A stretch of 64,000 bases of DNA from Undibacterium sp. YM2 (GTDB taxonomy: Bacteria > Pseudomonadota > Gammaproteobacteria > Burkholderiales > Burkholderiaceae_D). Where the stretch lies: positions 868,001 through 932,000 of the forward strand of contig NZ_AP018441.1 in the NCBI RefSeq assembly GCF_009937975.1. The letters run 5' to 3'. The notes beneath the pieces are model-generated. The model did not search any database. It was not told the DNA's origin and saw nothing but the letters and a program-made list of their open reading frames with translations. The translations under genes were made by a program, and so were the position numbers. Of this stretch, positions 37,820-46,483 are shown piece after piece (positions within the stretch are counted from its first letter, which is position 1; each line of letters begins with the position of its first letter).

Positions 37820-39270
37820 GTATGATAGAAGCTGCGGCCTGTCCCCGCATCCTGGTAGTGGATGATGAGGCGCACCTGCGCGAACTGCTGGAGATTACCC
37901 TGATCAAAATGGGGCTGGATGTCGATAGCGCAGAAACCCTGGCACTGGCCCGCGCCCATTTGAGCAAGCGTAGCTATGCACTGGTATTGACCGATATGCG
38001 TCTGCCGGATGGCTCGGGTATGGAGCTGGTGCAGGAAGTGAGTGCACTATATAAAAATACGCCCATTGCCGTGATCACTGCTTTTGGTAGTGCCGACAAT
38101 GCCGTGGTTGCCTTGAAGGCCGGTGCTTTCGACTATGTATCCAAGCCAGTGGCGCTTGACCAGTTGCGCAAGCTCGTCAGGTCGGCCCTGCAAACCAATG
38201 AGGTTCAAAAAGTACAACTGGCGACTCCGGAAAAACTGAACGTCCCCGCCAGTTCTTTCATGATAGGCCAGTCGCAAGGCATGCAAGAGGTCAGGGCGCA
38301 GATCAGCCGTCTGGCACGCAGCATGGCACCGGTTATTATTACTGGCGAATCTGGTAGCGGCAAGGAGTTGGCGGCGCGCGAAATACACACCAGCAGTGCC
38401 AGGGCTGATAAACCTTTTATCGCTGTCAATTGCGGGGCAATTCCCGAGACCTTGATGGAAGCGGAATTCTTTGGTTACAGAAAAGGCGCATTTACCGGCG
38501 CTGCTGATGACAGGGAAGGCTTTTTCCAGGCTGCCAACGGCGGCACCTTGATGCTTGATGAAGTAGCCGACCTGCCTTTGCCCATGCAAGTCAAGTTACT
38601 GCGTGCCATACAGGAAAGGCGCGTGCGCAAGGTTGGTGCCACGGTTGAAGAGGCAGTCGATGTGCGCATTATCAGTGCGACCCACCAGAACCTGGCAATC
38701 TGCGTAGAAGAAGGGCGCTTCCGGCAAGACTTGTATTACCGCCTGAATGTCATTGAATTGCACTTGCCACCTCTGCGCGAAAGACTGGAGGATATAGTCG
38801 AGCTGTCGCGCAATATCCTCAAAAAACTGACTGGCAATGATGTTGATATGTCAGTAGAGGCAACTGATGCCTTGATCAGTTATGACTTTCCCGGCAATGT
38901 GCGTGAGCTGGAAAACATATTGGAGCGCGCAGTTGCCTTTGCCAATGATGGCTGCATAGAGGTCAGCGACCTGGCCTTGCGCGGAACCAGGAAGTTGCCT
39001 GAACTGCCTATAGCACAGCCGGTCCCGACCGCTATTATCAATAATCATAGCGATATTGTTCCTGAATTACCCGCTGTTACCACGCTGGATGTATTCTCTG
39101 CTCCAAGTTTGCCTTGCTCGCTGCCCGACTATCTCGAAAGCGTAGAGCGCGAAATGATACGCCGTGCCCTGCAGCAGACCCGTAACAACCGTACCCAGGC
39201 GGCAGAATTGCTGGGTGTGAGTTTCCGTCAACTGCGTTACCAGATACAGAAACTGAAGATCCAGGAGTAA
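37816..39270 (+). CDS. pilR: Sigma-54 response regulator PilR
   Basis: 484 residues: receiver (DDEAHLRELLEI, phospho-Asp in LVLTDMRLPDGSG, Lys in VSKPV), AAA+ domain with Walker A GESGSGKE, intact GAFTGA, Walker B LMLDEVADL, and C-terminal HTH (NRTQAAELLGVSFRQLRYQI). Activator of sigma-54-dependent pilin transcription. Co-translated with pilS. No pilA in the window. Confidence 0.94.
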   Translation: MSMIEAAACPRILVVDDEAHLRELLEITLIKMGLDVDSAETLALARAHLSKRSYALVLTDMRLPDGSGMELVQEVSALYKNTPIAVITAFGSADNAVVALKAGAFDYVSKPVALDQLRKLVRSALQTNEVQKVQLATPEKLNVPASSFMIGQSQGMQEVRAQISRLARSMAPVIITGESGSGKELAAREIHTSSARADKPFIAVNCGAIPETLMEAEFFGYRKGAFTGAADDREGFFQAANGGTLMLDEVADLPLPMQVKLLRAIQERRVRKVGATVEEAVDVRIISATHQNLAICVEEGRFRQDLYYRLNVIELHLPPLRERLEDIVELSRNILKKLTGNDVDMSVEATDALISYDFPGNVRELENILERAVAFANDGCIEVSDLALRGTRKLPELPIAQPVPTAIINNHSDIVPELPAVTTLDVFSAPSLPCSLPDYLESVEREMIRRALQQTRNNRTQAAELLGVSFRQLRYQIQKLKIQE

Positions 39271-39451
39271 ATTATTTAGTTGTGTCTTTTAGTTGCATCT
39301 GTTGATGATGGCGATTCTGGCCGCATGCGTCCGGCCAATTGCCTGCTTGTAGCGTGATAGCTGCAAGACCACCATCAGTCTCACTTTCTTGATTCCATTG
39401 CCACACCCATTTTGGGAATCATTTGCCAGGTAATACCAGGCTCCGCTACTA

Positions 39452-39610
39452 GTGAGCTGTAACAGTGAAAATCGGAGTGCCTGTCATGCGCGCGACGATC
39501 ATGGCTGCGTTGCAAATACTCGCGATAGCCCCGCTATCGCTGTGTTTTGCGTCTTGCCCTGATGCGCCGGGCGCATGTCCTTCACTTTCGATTCCACTGT
39601 TACAGTCCAC
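39452..39610. repeat. 159-bp palindromic MITE-like element with TA target signature
   Basis: The ends GTGAGCTGTAACAGTG and CACTGTTACAGTCCAC are inverted repeats with two mismatches in 16. The interior also folds back, with a perfect centre GCGATAGC-CCC-GCTATCGC at 39522-39540. It is bounded by CTA on the left and TAG on the right, so removing the element plus one TA restores CTAG, the preferred target of IS630/Tc1-type transposases. No coding capacity. Confidence 0.6.
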
Positions 39611-39735
39611 TAGCATGAAATTAAATGTTAGTGCCCGCTCGCAGCGGCACTAACGCATTTCTGTGCTTTGCGAAAGTCAACACCTCGTACACATATTTAC
39701 AGAAAAAATAATTCAATTAATTAAATAAAAAGCGG

Positions 39736-39764
39736 TTGCATATCGTCTGAGGCGGCACTAGAAT
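39736..39764 (+). promoter_or_regulatory. Sigma-70 promoter of nrdAB
   Basis: TTGCAT (39736-39741), 17-bp spacer, TAGAAT (39759-39764). The -10 hexamer is inside the first NrdR-box-like site. Predicted start near 39771. Confidence 0.6.
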
Positions 39765-39770
39765 TAGGGC
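39755..39770. promoter_or_regulatory. NrdR-box-like site 1
   Basis: GCACTAGAATTAGGGC resembles the NrdR consensus acaCWATATATWGtgt (CACTA-gA..TAG core). It covers the -10 element, as expected for repression by the ATP/dATP-sensing NrdR. Confidence 0.5.
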
Positions 39771-39784
39771 AAATAAAAATTAGC

Positions 39785-39800
39785 GCACTAGATGTAGTGG
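39785..39800. promoter_or_regulatory. NrdR-box-like site 2
   Basis: GCACTAGATGTAGTGG is a good NrdR-box match with dyad CACTA/TAGTG. Starts 30 bp after site 1, close to the three-turn spacing of the paired NrdR boxes known upstream of nrd operons. Confidence 0.6.
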
Positions 39801-40048
39801 TTTTCAGGATTTGTTTGTTTTCTTGCCTTGCTTCAATTTCCCTCACGTTTTGCAATTGAATTAGTGTCTGATGTAAACAAAATAAACCGGATTTGGCGAA
39901 TGGCGCTTAGTCCGGCTGTTAGCTCTGCTGCACCTTATCTGCTTTTTGTTTAGTCGCTTAGTCATTTGACTGTTTAACCCATGACCTGCAAAGCTTTTGT
40001 TTTCCTTGAGCTTTGCAGGCAAAAAATAACACTGCATCCGGAGGATCA

Positions 40049-42964
40049 ATGCACTCTTCTATTGAAATATCCACTTCGTCCAAGCCAGAACTGGGATCGG
40101 TTTTGAATGTAGCAGCTACACCTGCTGCAAACAGCCTGAATAGTTATAGCGAATACCGCATCATTCGCCGTAATGGTTCCGTGGTTGGTTTCGAGCCATC
40201 CAAAATCGCCATCGCCATGACCAAGGCGTTTCTGGCTGTGAATGGTGGGCATGGTGCAGAGTCCGCCAGAATCCGTGAACTGGTAGAACAACTGACAGCC
40301 AGCGTGGTTGCTGCTCTGCTGCGCCGCCAGCCAGCCGGTGGCACTTTCCATATAGAAGATGTGCAAGACCAGGTTGAACTGGCGCTGATGCGCTCAGGCG
40401 AGCATGATGTTGCCCGCTCTTATGTTTTGTATCGTGCCAAACGCATGGAAGAACGCCGTCGCGTCAATGATGCGCCTGGTCATGTCGATGCCGCAGTACC
40501 GCAATTGCACGTCATCGTTGACGGTCAGTCCCGCCCGCTGGATGTGGCAGAAGTGCGCAAGATGATCGCCGCTGCATGCCTGGGCCTCGACAAGCTGGCT
40601 GATCCAGATGCCATCCTGGCCGAGACTTTGAAGAACCTGTACGACGGCGTACCGGTAGAAGAATTGTATAAATCCGCCATCCTGGCTGCCCGTGCGCTGA
40701 TGGAAAAAGAACCTGCTTACAGCCAGGTCACGGCACGTCTGCTCCTGCATACAGTCCGTAAAGAAGTGTTTGGCAAAGAAGTGGCGCAACAGGATGCGGC
40801 AGCAGAATACCTTGATTACTTTCCCAAGTTCATCAAGAAGGGTATAGAGGCCGACTTGCTGGATGCCAAGCTGGGCCAGTTCGACTTGAAAAAACTGGCA
40901 AATGCCCTGGTTGCTGACCGTGATCTGCAATTTGGTTATATTGGCCTGCAAACTTTGTATGACCGCTACTTCCTGCACGTACGCGGTACCCGCATAGAAA
41001 TGCCTCAGGCTTTCTACATGCGTGTCGCGATGGGCTTGTCCCTGAATGAAATTGATCGCGAAACCCGCGCCATAGAATTTTACAATCTGCTGTCCAGCTT
41101 TGACTTCATGAGCTCGACACCTACCCTGTTCAATTCCGGCACACAACGCTCACAACTGTCTTCCTGCTACCTGACCACGGTTGCCGATGACCTCGATGGT
41201 ATCTACGAAGCCATCAAGGAAAACGCCCTGCTGGCAAAATATGCCGGTGGCCTCGGTAATGACTGGACGCCAGTACGCTCGCTCGGCGCGCATATTAAAG
41301 GCACCAATGGCAAATCCCAGGGTGTTGTGCCTTTCCTCAAAGTTGTCAATGACACGGCAGTCGCTGTTAACCAGGGCGGTAAACGCAAAGGCGCGGTGTG
41401 CGCCTACCTGGAAACCTGGCACATGGACATCGAAGAGTTCCTCGACCTGCGCAAAAACACCGGCGACGACCGCCGCCGTACCCATGACATGAATACTTCG
41501 AACTGGATTCCTGACCTGTTCATGAAGCGCGTCATGGAAAAAGGCGACTGGACTTTGTTCTCCCCATCCGATGTACCTGATCTGCATGATAAATTTGGTA
41601 AGGCTTTCGAACAGGCTTATGTCGCCTATGAAGCAAAAGCAGCCAAGGGCGAACTGACGCTGTCCAAAAAAATCCCGGCGCTGGACCTGTGGCGCAAGAT
41701 GTTGTCCATGCTGTTTGAAACTGGTCATCCATGGATCACCTTTAAAGATCCTTGCAATATCCGCTCGCCACAACAGCATGTTGGCGTGGTCCACAGCTCG
41801 AACCTGTGTACAGAAATCACCCTGAACACCAACGACAGTGAGATCGCGGTATGTAATCTCGGTTCAGTCAACCTGCCTGCCCACATGAAAGACGGCAAGC
41901 TGGATCACATTAAATTACAAAAAACTGTGCGTACAGCGATGCGTATGCTGGATAACGTCATCGACATCAACTACTATGCAGTGAAGAAGGCGCGCGATTC
42001 CAATCTGCGTCACCGTCCTGTCGGTATGGGCATCATGGGTTTCCAGGATTGTCTGCACATGATGCGCATCCCTTACGCATCGATGGATGCCGTACAGTTC
42101 GCTGATACTTCCATGGAAGCCGTCTGCTATTACGCTTATTGGGCATCGACGGAACTGGCTGAGGAACGTGGCCGTTACAGTTCTTACCCTGGCTCTTTGT
42201 GGGACCGTGGCATCCTGCCGCAAGATTCCCTGAAGATGCTGGCCGAAGAACGCGGTGGTTATCTGGAAGCTGACTTCTCGGAAACCATGGACTGGTACCC
42301 ACTGCGTGACCGCATCAAGAAATTTGGCATGCGCAATTCCAATTGCGTGGCGATTGCGCCGACTGCAACAATTTCTAACATTATTGGCGTGGCTGCCTGT
42401 ATCGAACCGACTTACCAGAACCTGTATGTGAAGTCGAACCTGTCAGGCGAGTTTACCGAGATCAATGAACACCTGGTGCGCGATCTGAAAGAGCGCGGCA
42501 TGTGGGATGAAGTCATGATCGCTGACCTGAAATACTTTGACGGCAGCCTGGCTCGTATCGACCGCATCCCGGAAGATTTGCGTGCTCTGTATGCAACTGC
42601 ATTCGAAATCAGCCCATCCTGGCTGGTCGAGGCGGCTGCGCGTCGTCAGAAGTGGATAGATCAGGCACAGTCCCTGAACATCTACATGGCAGGCGCATCC
42701 GGCAAAAAACTGGACGAGACCTACAAACTGGCATGGTTGCGTGGTTTGAAAACCACTTACTACCTGCGCACCATAGGCGCGACACACACTGAAAAATCCA
42801 CCAGTAAAACCGGTGCATTGAATGCGGTGGCAGTGGATGGCAATGGTGGTGGTTATGCTGCAGCACCTGCTGGCATCGGTGCGGCAGCACAGGAAACGGA
42901 TGGTCCGGCCTGCATGTTGCGTCCTGGTGATGCCGGTTTCGAAGAATGTGAAGCCTGCCAATAA
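40049..42964 (+). CDS. nrdA: Class Ia ribonucleotide reductase alpha subunit NrdA
   Basis: Reduces ribonucleoside diphosphates to deoxy forms. Start ATG 40049 follows GGAGG; an upstream in-frame ATG at 40013 is unlikely. 971 residues, longer than E. coli NrdA (761), because the N-terminus carries an ATP-cone (YRIIRRNGSVVGFEPSKIAI, about 35-130) and a second cone-like segment (LHVIVDGQSRPLDVAEVRKMI, about 150-240). Active-site Cys are in QLSSCYLT and SSNLCTEIT (Asn, Cys and Glu of the radical site); the C-terminal CEAC pair regenerates the active site. The two cones suggest dATP allosteric control like that of Pseudomonas NrdA. Confidence 0.96.
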   Translation: MHSSIEISTSSKPELGSVLNVAATPAANSLNSYSEYRIIRRNGSVVGFEPSKIAIAMTKAFLAVNGGHGAESARIRELVEQLTASVVAALLRRQPAGGTFHIEDVQDQVELALMRSGEHDVARSYVLYRAKRMEERRRVNDAPGHVDAAVPQLHVIVDGQSRPLDVAEVRKMIAAACLGLDKLADPDAILAETLKNLYDGVPVEELYKSAILAARALMEKEPAYSQVTARLLLHTVRKEVFGKEVAQQDAAAEYLDYFPKFIKKGIEADLLDAKLGQFDLKKLANALVADRDLQFGYIGLQTLYDRYFLHVRGTRIEMPQAFYMRVAMGLSLNEIDRETRAIEFYNLLSSFDFMSSTPTLFNSGTQRSQLSSCYLTTVADDLDGIYEAIKENALLAKYAGGLGNDWTPVRSLGAHIKGTNGKSQGVVPFLKVVNDTAVAVNQGGKRKGAVCAYLETWHMDIEEFLDLRKNTGDDRRRTHDMNTSNWIPDLFMKRVMEKGDWTLFSPSDVPDLHDKFGKAFEQAYVAYEAKAAKGELTLSKKIPALDLWRKMLSMLFETGHPWITFKDPCNIRSPQQHVGVVHSSNLCTEITLNTNDSEIAVCNLGSVNLPAHMKDGKLDHIKLQKTVRTAMRMLDNVIDINYYAVKKARDSNLRHRPVGMGIMGFQDCLHMMRIPYASMDAVQFADTSMEAVCYYAYWASTELAEERGRYSSYPGSLWDRGILPQDSLKMLAEERGGYLEADFSETMDWYPLRDRIKKFGMRNSNCVAIAPTATISNIIGVAACIEPTYQNLYVKSNLSGEFTEINEHLVRDLKERGMWDEVMIADLKYFDGSLARIDRIPEDLRALYATAFEISPSWLVEAAARRQKWIDQAQSLNIYMAGASGKKLDETYKLAWLRGLKTTYYLRTIGATHTEKSTSKTGALNAVAVDGNGGGYAAAPAGIGAAAQETDGPACMLRPGDAGFEECEACQ

Positions 42965-43043
42965 GACATACAAGTTTGCAGGGAGCAGCATGACTGCTTC
43001 CTGCCGTAAGAATAAGCTGTTACAAAAAGTAAGGAAATAAATA

Positions 43044-44213
43044 ATGTTATCTTGGGATGATGAAGTCAAGCCGGCAGCTCCGGCACCACGTCAGGTCACT
43101 GGCCAGGATTTGCAGCCTCGTCTGCAGACTCAGGATGTTGCCCTCAACCCTGCGCTGGTCAGCAAGCCAGTGCCGGTCGCTGCAGAAGATGTGGCCCGCC
43201 GCGTGAATGCTGCCGACAAGCGCATCATCAACGGTACTACCGACGTCAATCAACTGGTTCCCTTCAAATATAAATGGGCCTGGGATAAATATCTGGCAGG
43301 CTGCGCCAATCACTGGATGCCACAAGAGATCAATATGCAACGTGATATTGAACTCTGGAAAGACCCAAATGGTCTGACAGAAGATGAGCGCCGTTTGGTA
43401 AAACGTAACCTTGGTTTCTTTGTGACCGCCGATTCTCTGGCTGCCAACAATATCGTGCTCGGCACCTACCGCCATATCACGGCGCCGGAATGCCGCCAGT
43501 ACCTGTTGCGCCAGGCATTTGAAGAAGCTATCCATACTCACGCTTATCAATACATCGTTGAATCGCTGGGCCTGGATGAAGCAGAAATCTTCAATGCCTA
43601 CAATGAAGTCGATTCCATCCGCGACAAAGATCAGTTCCTGATTCCTTTCATTGACGTGCTGACCAATCCTGAATTCAAGACCGGCACCACCGAGGCAGAC
43701 CAGACTTTGCTCAAGTCTGTGATCGTATTTGCCTGCCTGATGGAAGGCCTGTTTTTCTATGTCGGCTTCACGCAAATTCTGGCGCTTGGCCGTCAAAATA
43801 AAATGATGGGCGCGGCTGAACAATATCAATACATCTTGCGCGATGAATCGATGCACTGCAATTTCGGGATCGATTTAATCAATACAATTAAGATGGAAAA
43901 TCCACATTTGTGGACGCCAGCATTTCGCGATGAAATTAAATCGTTGTTTTTGCGTGCTGTGGAGTTGGAATATCGTTACGCAGAGGATACAATGCCGCGT
44001 GGAGTGCTCGGTTTGAATGCGCCTATGTTTAAAGGTTATTTACGCTTCATCGCAAATCGCCGCGCACAACAAATCGGTCTTGAAACGCTGTTCCCTCAGG
44101 AAGAAAATCCTTTCCCTTGGATGAGTGAAATGATAGACCTGAAAAAAGAGCGCAACTTTTTTGAGACACGTGTGATTGAGTATCAAACTGGCGGAGCCCT
44201 CAACTGGGAATAA
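43044..44213 (+). CDS. nrdB: Class Ia ribonucleotide reductase beta subunit NrdB
   Basis: Diiron protein that makes the tyrosyl radical. 389 residues. Iron ligands and radical Tyr are visible in [12 protein letters not shown] (Glu, His, then Tyr four residues later, as E115/H118/Y122 in E. coli), LMEGLFFY and [11 protein letters not shown]-terminal residues (GGALNWE) bind NrdA. 79 bases after nrdA, same transcript. Confidence 0.96.
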   Translation: MLSWDDEVKPAAPAPRQVTGQDLQPRLQTQDVALNPALVSKPVPVAAEDVARRVNAADKRIINGTTDVNQLVPFKYKWAWDKYLAGCANHWMPQEINMQRDIELWKDPNGLTEDERRLVKRNLGFFVTADSLAANNIVLGTYRHITAPECRQYLLRQAFEEAIHTHAYQYIVESLGLDEAEIFNAYNEVDSIRDKDQFLIPFIDVLTNPEFKTGTTEADQTLLKSVIVFACLMEGLFFYVGFTQILALGRQNKMMGAAEQYQYILRDESMHCNFGIDLINTIKMENPHLWTPAFRDEIKSLFLRAVELEYRYAEDTMPRGVLGLNAPMFKGYLRFIANRRAQQIGLETLFPQEENPFPWMSEMIDLKKERNFFETRVIEYQTGGALNWE

Positions 44214-44544
44214 GCTGAACAAGCAATCGCCAAAATCCGGATCAGGGATTGCTGATCAAGTAGTGCGGGTAGTTTGATTGAAGTTTTGATGTGATGTTGA
44301 ATTTGGGGAGGGAGACCCCAGATGGCAAACACAGACACAAAGAAATCATCAAATCAGAAAAACGCCGCAAGCTGACAGCGTCCCTCAGGATTGCTCAGAT
44401 TTGCACAAGATGTAAAACGCGAGAGGCCTCACCAAACTGAATGGACAGTCATAGACAACATTGTTTTGAACTGTTAGTGCCGCAATACCTGGCTACACTG
44501 GGTATTGTGGCTATTGGTTTTTGTATTTCGCAAAAGAATACCGG

Positions 44545-44570
44545 CGTCTGCAATTAATGCAGGCGTTTTT
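44545..44570 (+). terminator. Terminator-like hairpin, possibly ending nrdAB
   Basis: CGTCTGCA (44545-44552), loop ATTAA, TGCAGGCG (44558-44565), then five T. One G-T pair. It is about 330 bases after nrdB, unusually far, but no closer candidate is seen. Confidence 0.6.
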
Positions 44571-44600
44571 GGGTTTGCCGCCAGGCCAGGAGCCGGCATG

Positions 44601-44752
44601 GAACCTGTTTATGATCTGTAGTGAGCGGTCGTCAGCGGGGTTAGGGTAACAAAAAACGCAGCGCAGAAAGCGGAATGTACTCAAGTACATGAGCATTTTG
44701 AGCAGCGCATGAGCCCCGATCACGTCCGCGCAGTAAGATCATAAGCAGGTTC
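44601..44752. repeat. 152-bp imperfect palindromic element
   Basis: Outer arms GAACCTGTTTATGATCTGTA (44601-44620) and the complement of AGATCATAAGCAGGTTC (ending 44752) match with few mismatches. The centre carries TGTACT-CA-AGTACA (about 44676-44689), and the intervening arms are also partly complementary. It could fold into one long hairpin. No coding capacity; different in sequence from the element at 39452. Confidence 0.55.
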
Positions 44753-44932
44753 TAAAGCAAACCAGGATGGCTGAAGTGCCCCATCAATAGAGGGGATGGA
44801 GCAGTTCGGCCGGTGCAGAATTCATTAGCGCAAACAGCGATCATGTTTGTGCCGATGAATAATCCGCTTGAAGGGATCGAGCGGATTTAATTTTTATCTG
44901 ATTTTTTCCATCTCAATCGAAGGAGAAACAAA

Positions 44933-45868
44933 ATGGCAACAGCACCACAACCGTCCCCGGACGAACCAGCAGCAGCGAAGAAGCCTGCTACAAAAAAAGC
45001 CGCTGCTAAAACAGCAAAACCAGCTGCAAAAAAAGCAGCCGCCAAGCCAGCAGCTAAAGCTGCAGCAAAACCGGCAGCCAAGGCAGCAGCTAAACCTGCA
45101 GCAGCTAAAAAAGCAGCCGCCAAGCCAGCAGCTAAAGCTGCAGCAAAACCAGCAGCCAAGGCAACTAAGGCAGCAGCTAAACCTGCAGCTAAAGCAACTA
45201 AAGCAGCAGCTAAGCCAGCGGCTAAAGCAGCGAAACCAGCAGCCAAGGCAGCTAAGCCAGTAGCGAAAAAAGCAGCGGCCAAGCCAGCAGCAAAAGCGAC
45301 TAAGGCAGCAGCTAAACCAGCAGCAAAAGCTACCAAGGCAGCAGCTAAACCAGCAGCTAAAAAAGCAGCAGCTAAACCAGCAGCCAAGGCAGCTAAGCCA
45401 GCAGCGAAAAAAGCAGCGGCCAAGCCAGCAGCAAAAGCGACTAAGGCAGCAGCTAAACCAGCAGCCAAGGCAGCCAAGCCAGTAGCGAAGAAAGCAGCAG
45501 CTAAGCCAGCAGCAAAAGCGACTAAGGCAGCAGCTAAGCCAGCGGCGAAAAAAGCAGCGGCCAAGCCAGCAGCTAAAGCAACTAAGGCAGCAGCTAAGCC
45601 AGCAGCTAAAGCAACCAAGGCAGCAGCTAAACCAGCATCAAAAAAAGCGGCAGCTAAACCAGCAGCCAAAGCAGCCAAGCCAGCAGCAAAAGCTGCAGCT
45701 AAGCCAGCAGCCGCTAAACCAGCCGCAGCGAAGCCAGCAGCAAAAAAAGCGGCGGCTAAGCCAGCCGCTAAAAAGGCCGCTCCAGCAAAACCAGCGACAC
45801 CTGATGCAAAAACAGTTGTAAGTCCAAATGCAGCATGGCCTTTCCCAACTGGTAATCGCCCGGCATAA
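44933..45868 (+). CDS. Histone H1-like Ala/Lys/Pro-rich nucleoid protein
   Basis: 311 residues, almost entirely repeats of AAKPAAK and AAKPAAKATK type, strongly basic and probably unstructured; a non-repetitive C-terminal tail (SPNAAWPFPTGNRPA) is the only complex part. Resembles bacterial H1-like proteins such as AlgP and the Bordetella BpH1 type, which bind DNA non-specifically and vary in repeat number. GAAGGAG precedes the ATG. The repeats create a long open frame on the opposite strand too (44887-45678), which I reject. T-tailed terminator follows. Confidence 0.85.
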   Translation: MATAPQPSPDEPAAAKKPATKKAAAKTAKPAAKKAAAKPAAKAAAKPAAKAAAKPAAAKKAAAKPAAKAAAKPAAKATKAAAKPAAKATKAAAKPAAKAAKPAAKAAKPVAKKAAAKPAAKATKAAAKPAAKATKAAAKPAAKKAAAKPAAKAAKPAAKKAAAKPAAKATKAAAKPAAKAAKPVAKKAAAKPAAKATKAAAKPAAKKAAAKPAAKATKAAAKPAAKATKAAAKPASKKAAAKPAAKAAKPAAKAAAKPAAAKPAAAKPAAKKAAAKPAAKKAAPAKPATPDAKTVVSPNAAWPFPTGNRPA

Positions 45869-45909
45869 TCTTTGATATGCTTGGTGGCCTGGTTTTATTC
45901 AGGCACAAT

Positions 45910-45946
45910 ACCCACTGTCTGATTCGTCATGCAGTGGGTTTTTTTT
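45910..45946 (+). terminator. Terminator after the H1-like gene
   Basis: ACCCACTG (45910-45917), 14-base loop, CAGTGGGT (45932-45939), then a run of eight T. Confidence 0.8.
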
Positions 45947-45957
45947 AAGGGTGTGCC

Positions 45958-46437
45958 GTGTTACTGAATAATTTAATTTATGTCATCAAAGCCGTCACAG
46001 GGGTATTTGCCGGCTTTTTATTACTGCGTTTCTGGATGCAGGCACAACGCATACGGCCACCTGCCTCGCTGGCACAGGCTATTTTTAAATTGACTGACTG
46101 GCTGGTACATCCTATCCGCCGTGTTATTCCCGGTTTTGCGGGCTATGACTGGGCAACACTGATAGGTGCCTTGCTGGTTGCTCTGGCGACGGCGGGCTTT
46201 ATCGTATGGCTGGTATTACCTGTATTCATGGTTGAACAGGTTTTCATCATGGCAGGCATCATGATGGCACAATGGATAATTTATGAGTTCATGGCCTTGC
46301 TCTTGCTTGAGGTGCTGTTCAGTTGGGTCAATCCCAGTGCGCCTTTTGCACCCTTCGTCCGGGCTTTGAATGAGCCCTTGCTGTCACCAGTGAGAAAGTT
46401 GATCCCGGCCATCGGGGGCTGGATTTTTCCCCCATGA
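45958..46437 (+). CDS. yggT: YggT-family membrane protein, C-terminus frameshifted
   Basis: A 159-residue integral membrane protein with two YggT repeats (VLLRFW-type segments; FSWVNPSAPFAPFVRALNEPLLSPVRKLIP). Function uncertain; YggT proteins are linked to osmotic tolerance and cell division. GTG start at 45958. The frame ends at 46437 after IGGWIFPP, but the adjacent frame continues from the ATG at 46434 as MIILILLQVLINSIG to TAA 46481, exactly the missing last helix of the family. One extra C in the C5 tract 46429-46433 would join them. So it is a frameshifted gene, a phase-variable tract or a base-call error. Confidence 0.85.
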   Translation: MLLNNLIYVIKAVTGVFAGFLLLRFWMQAQRIRPPASLAQAIFKLTDWLVHPIRRVIPGFAGYDWATLIGALLVALATAGFIVWLVLPVFMVEQVFIMAGIMMAQWIIYEFMALLLLEVLFSWVNPSAPFAPFVRALNEPLLSPVRKLIPAIGGWIFPP

Positions 46438-46483
46438 TCATTTTGATCTTGTTGCAGGTTTTGATTAACTCTATCGGCTAAGT

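Larger units (their letters stand above)
39271..40048. other. 778-bp gap ahead of nrdA: palindromic element, promoter and long leader
   Basis: No gene accepted (a 62-codon frame at 39465-39653 lies across the palindrome). In order: a long imperfect palindrome (39452-39610), a sigma-70 promoter with NrdR-box-like sites (39736-39800) and a leader of about 278 nt. A perfect 10-bp hairpin (CCTGCAAAGC 39985-39994 / GCTTTGCAGG 40010-40019) lies about 20 bases before the nrdA ribosome-binding site. Confidence 0.7.
44214..44932. other. 719-bp gap after nrdB: terminator-like hairpin and palindromic element
   Basis: No gene accepted. It contains a T-tailed hairpin (44545-44570) and a 152-bp imperfect palindrome (44601-44752), then the leader of the H1-like gene. 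Confidence 0.6.

Noticed and set aside
39465..39653. 62-codon frame upstream of nrdA
   Set aside because: Lies across the palindromic element, which explains the sequence better than coding does.
39771..40048. Riboswitch (for example cobalamin type) in the nrdA leader
   Set aside because: Long leader with one hairpin, but no conserved riboswitch core recognised, and class Ia enzymes do not need B12.
44322..44375. 17-codon frame MANTDTKKSSNQKNAAS after nrdB
   Set aside because: Has a G-rich stretch upstream and a basic composition, but is too short and unsupported to call.
44887..45678. 263-codon minus-strand frame through the H1-like repeats
   Set aside because: Shadow of the repeat: it reads as AAFFAAGLAA-type low complexity with no start signal, while the plus strand has a ribosome-binding site, terminator and known family.
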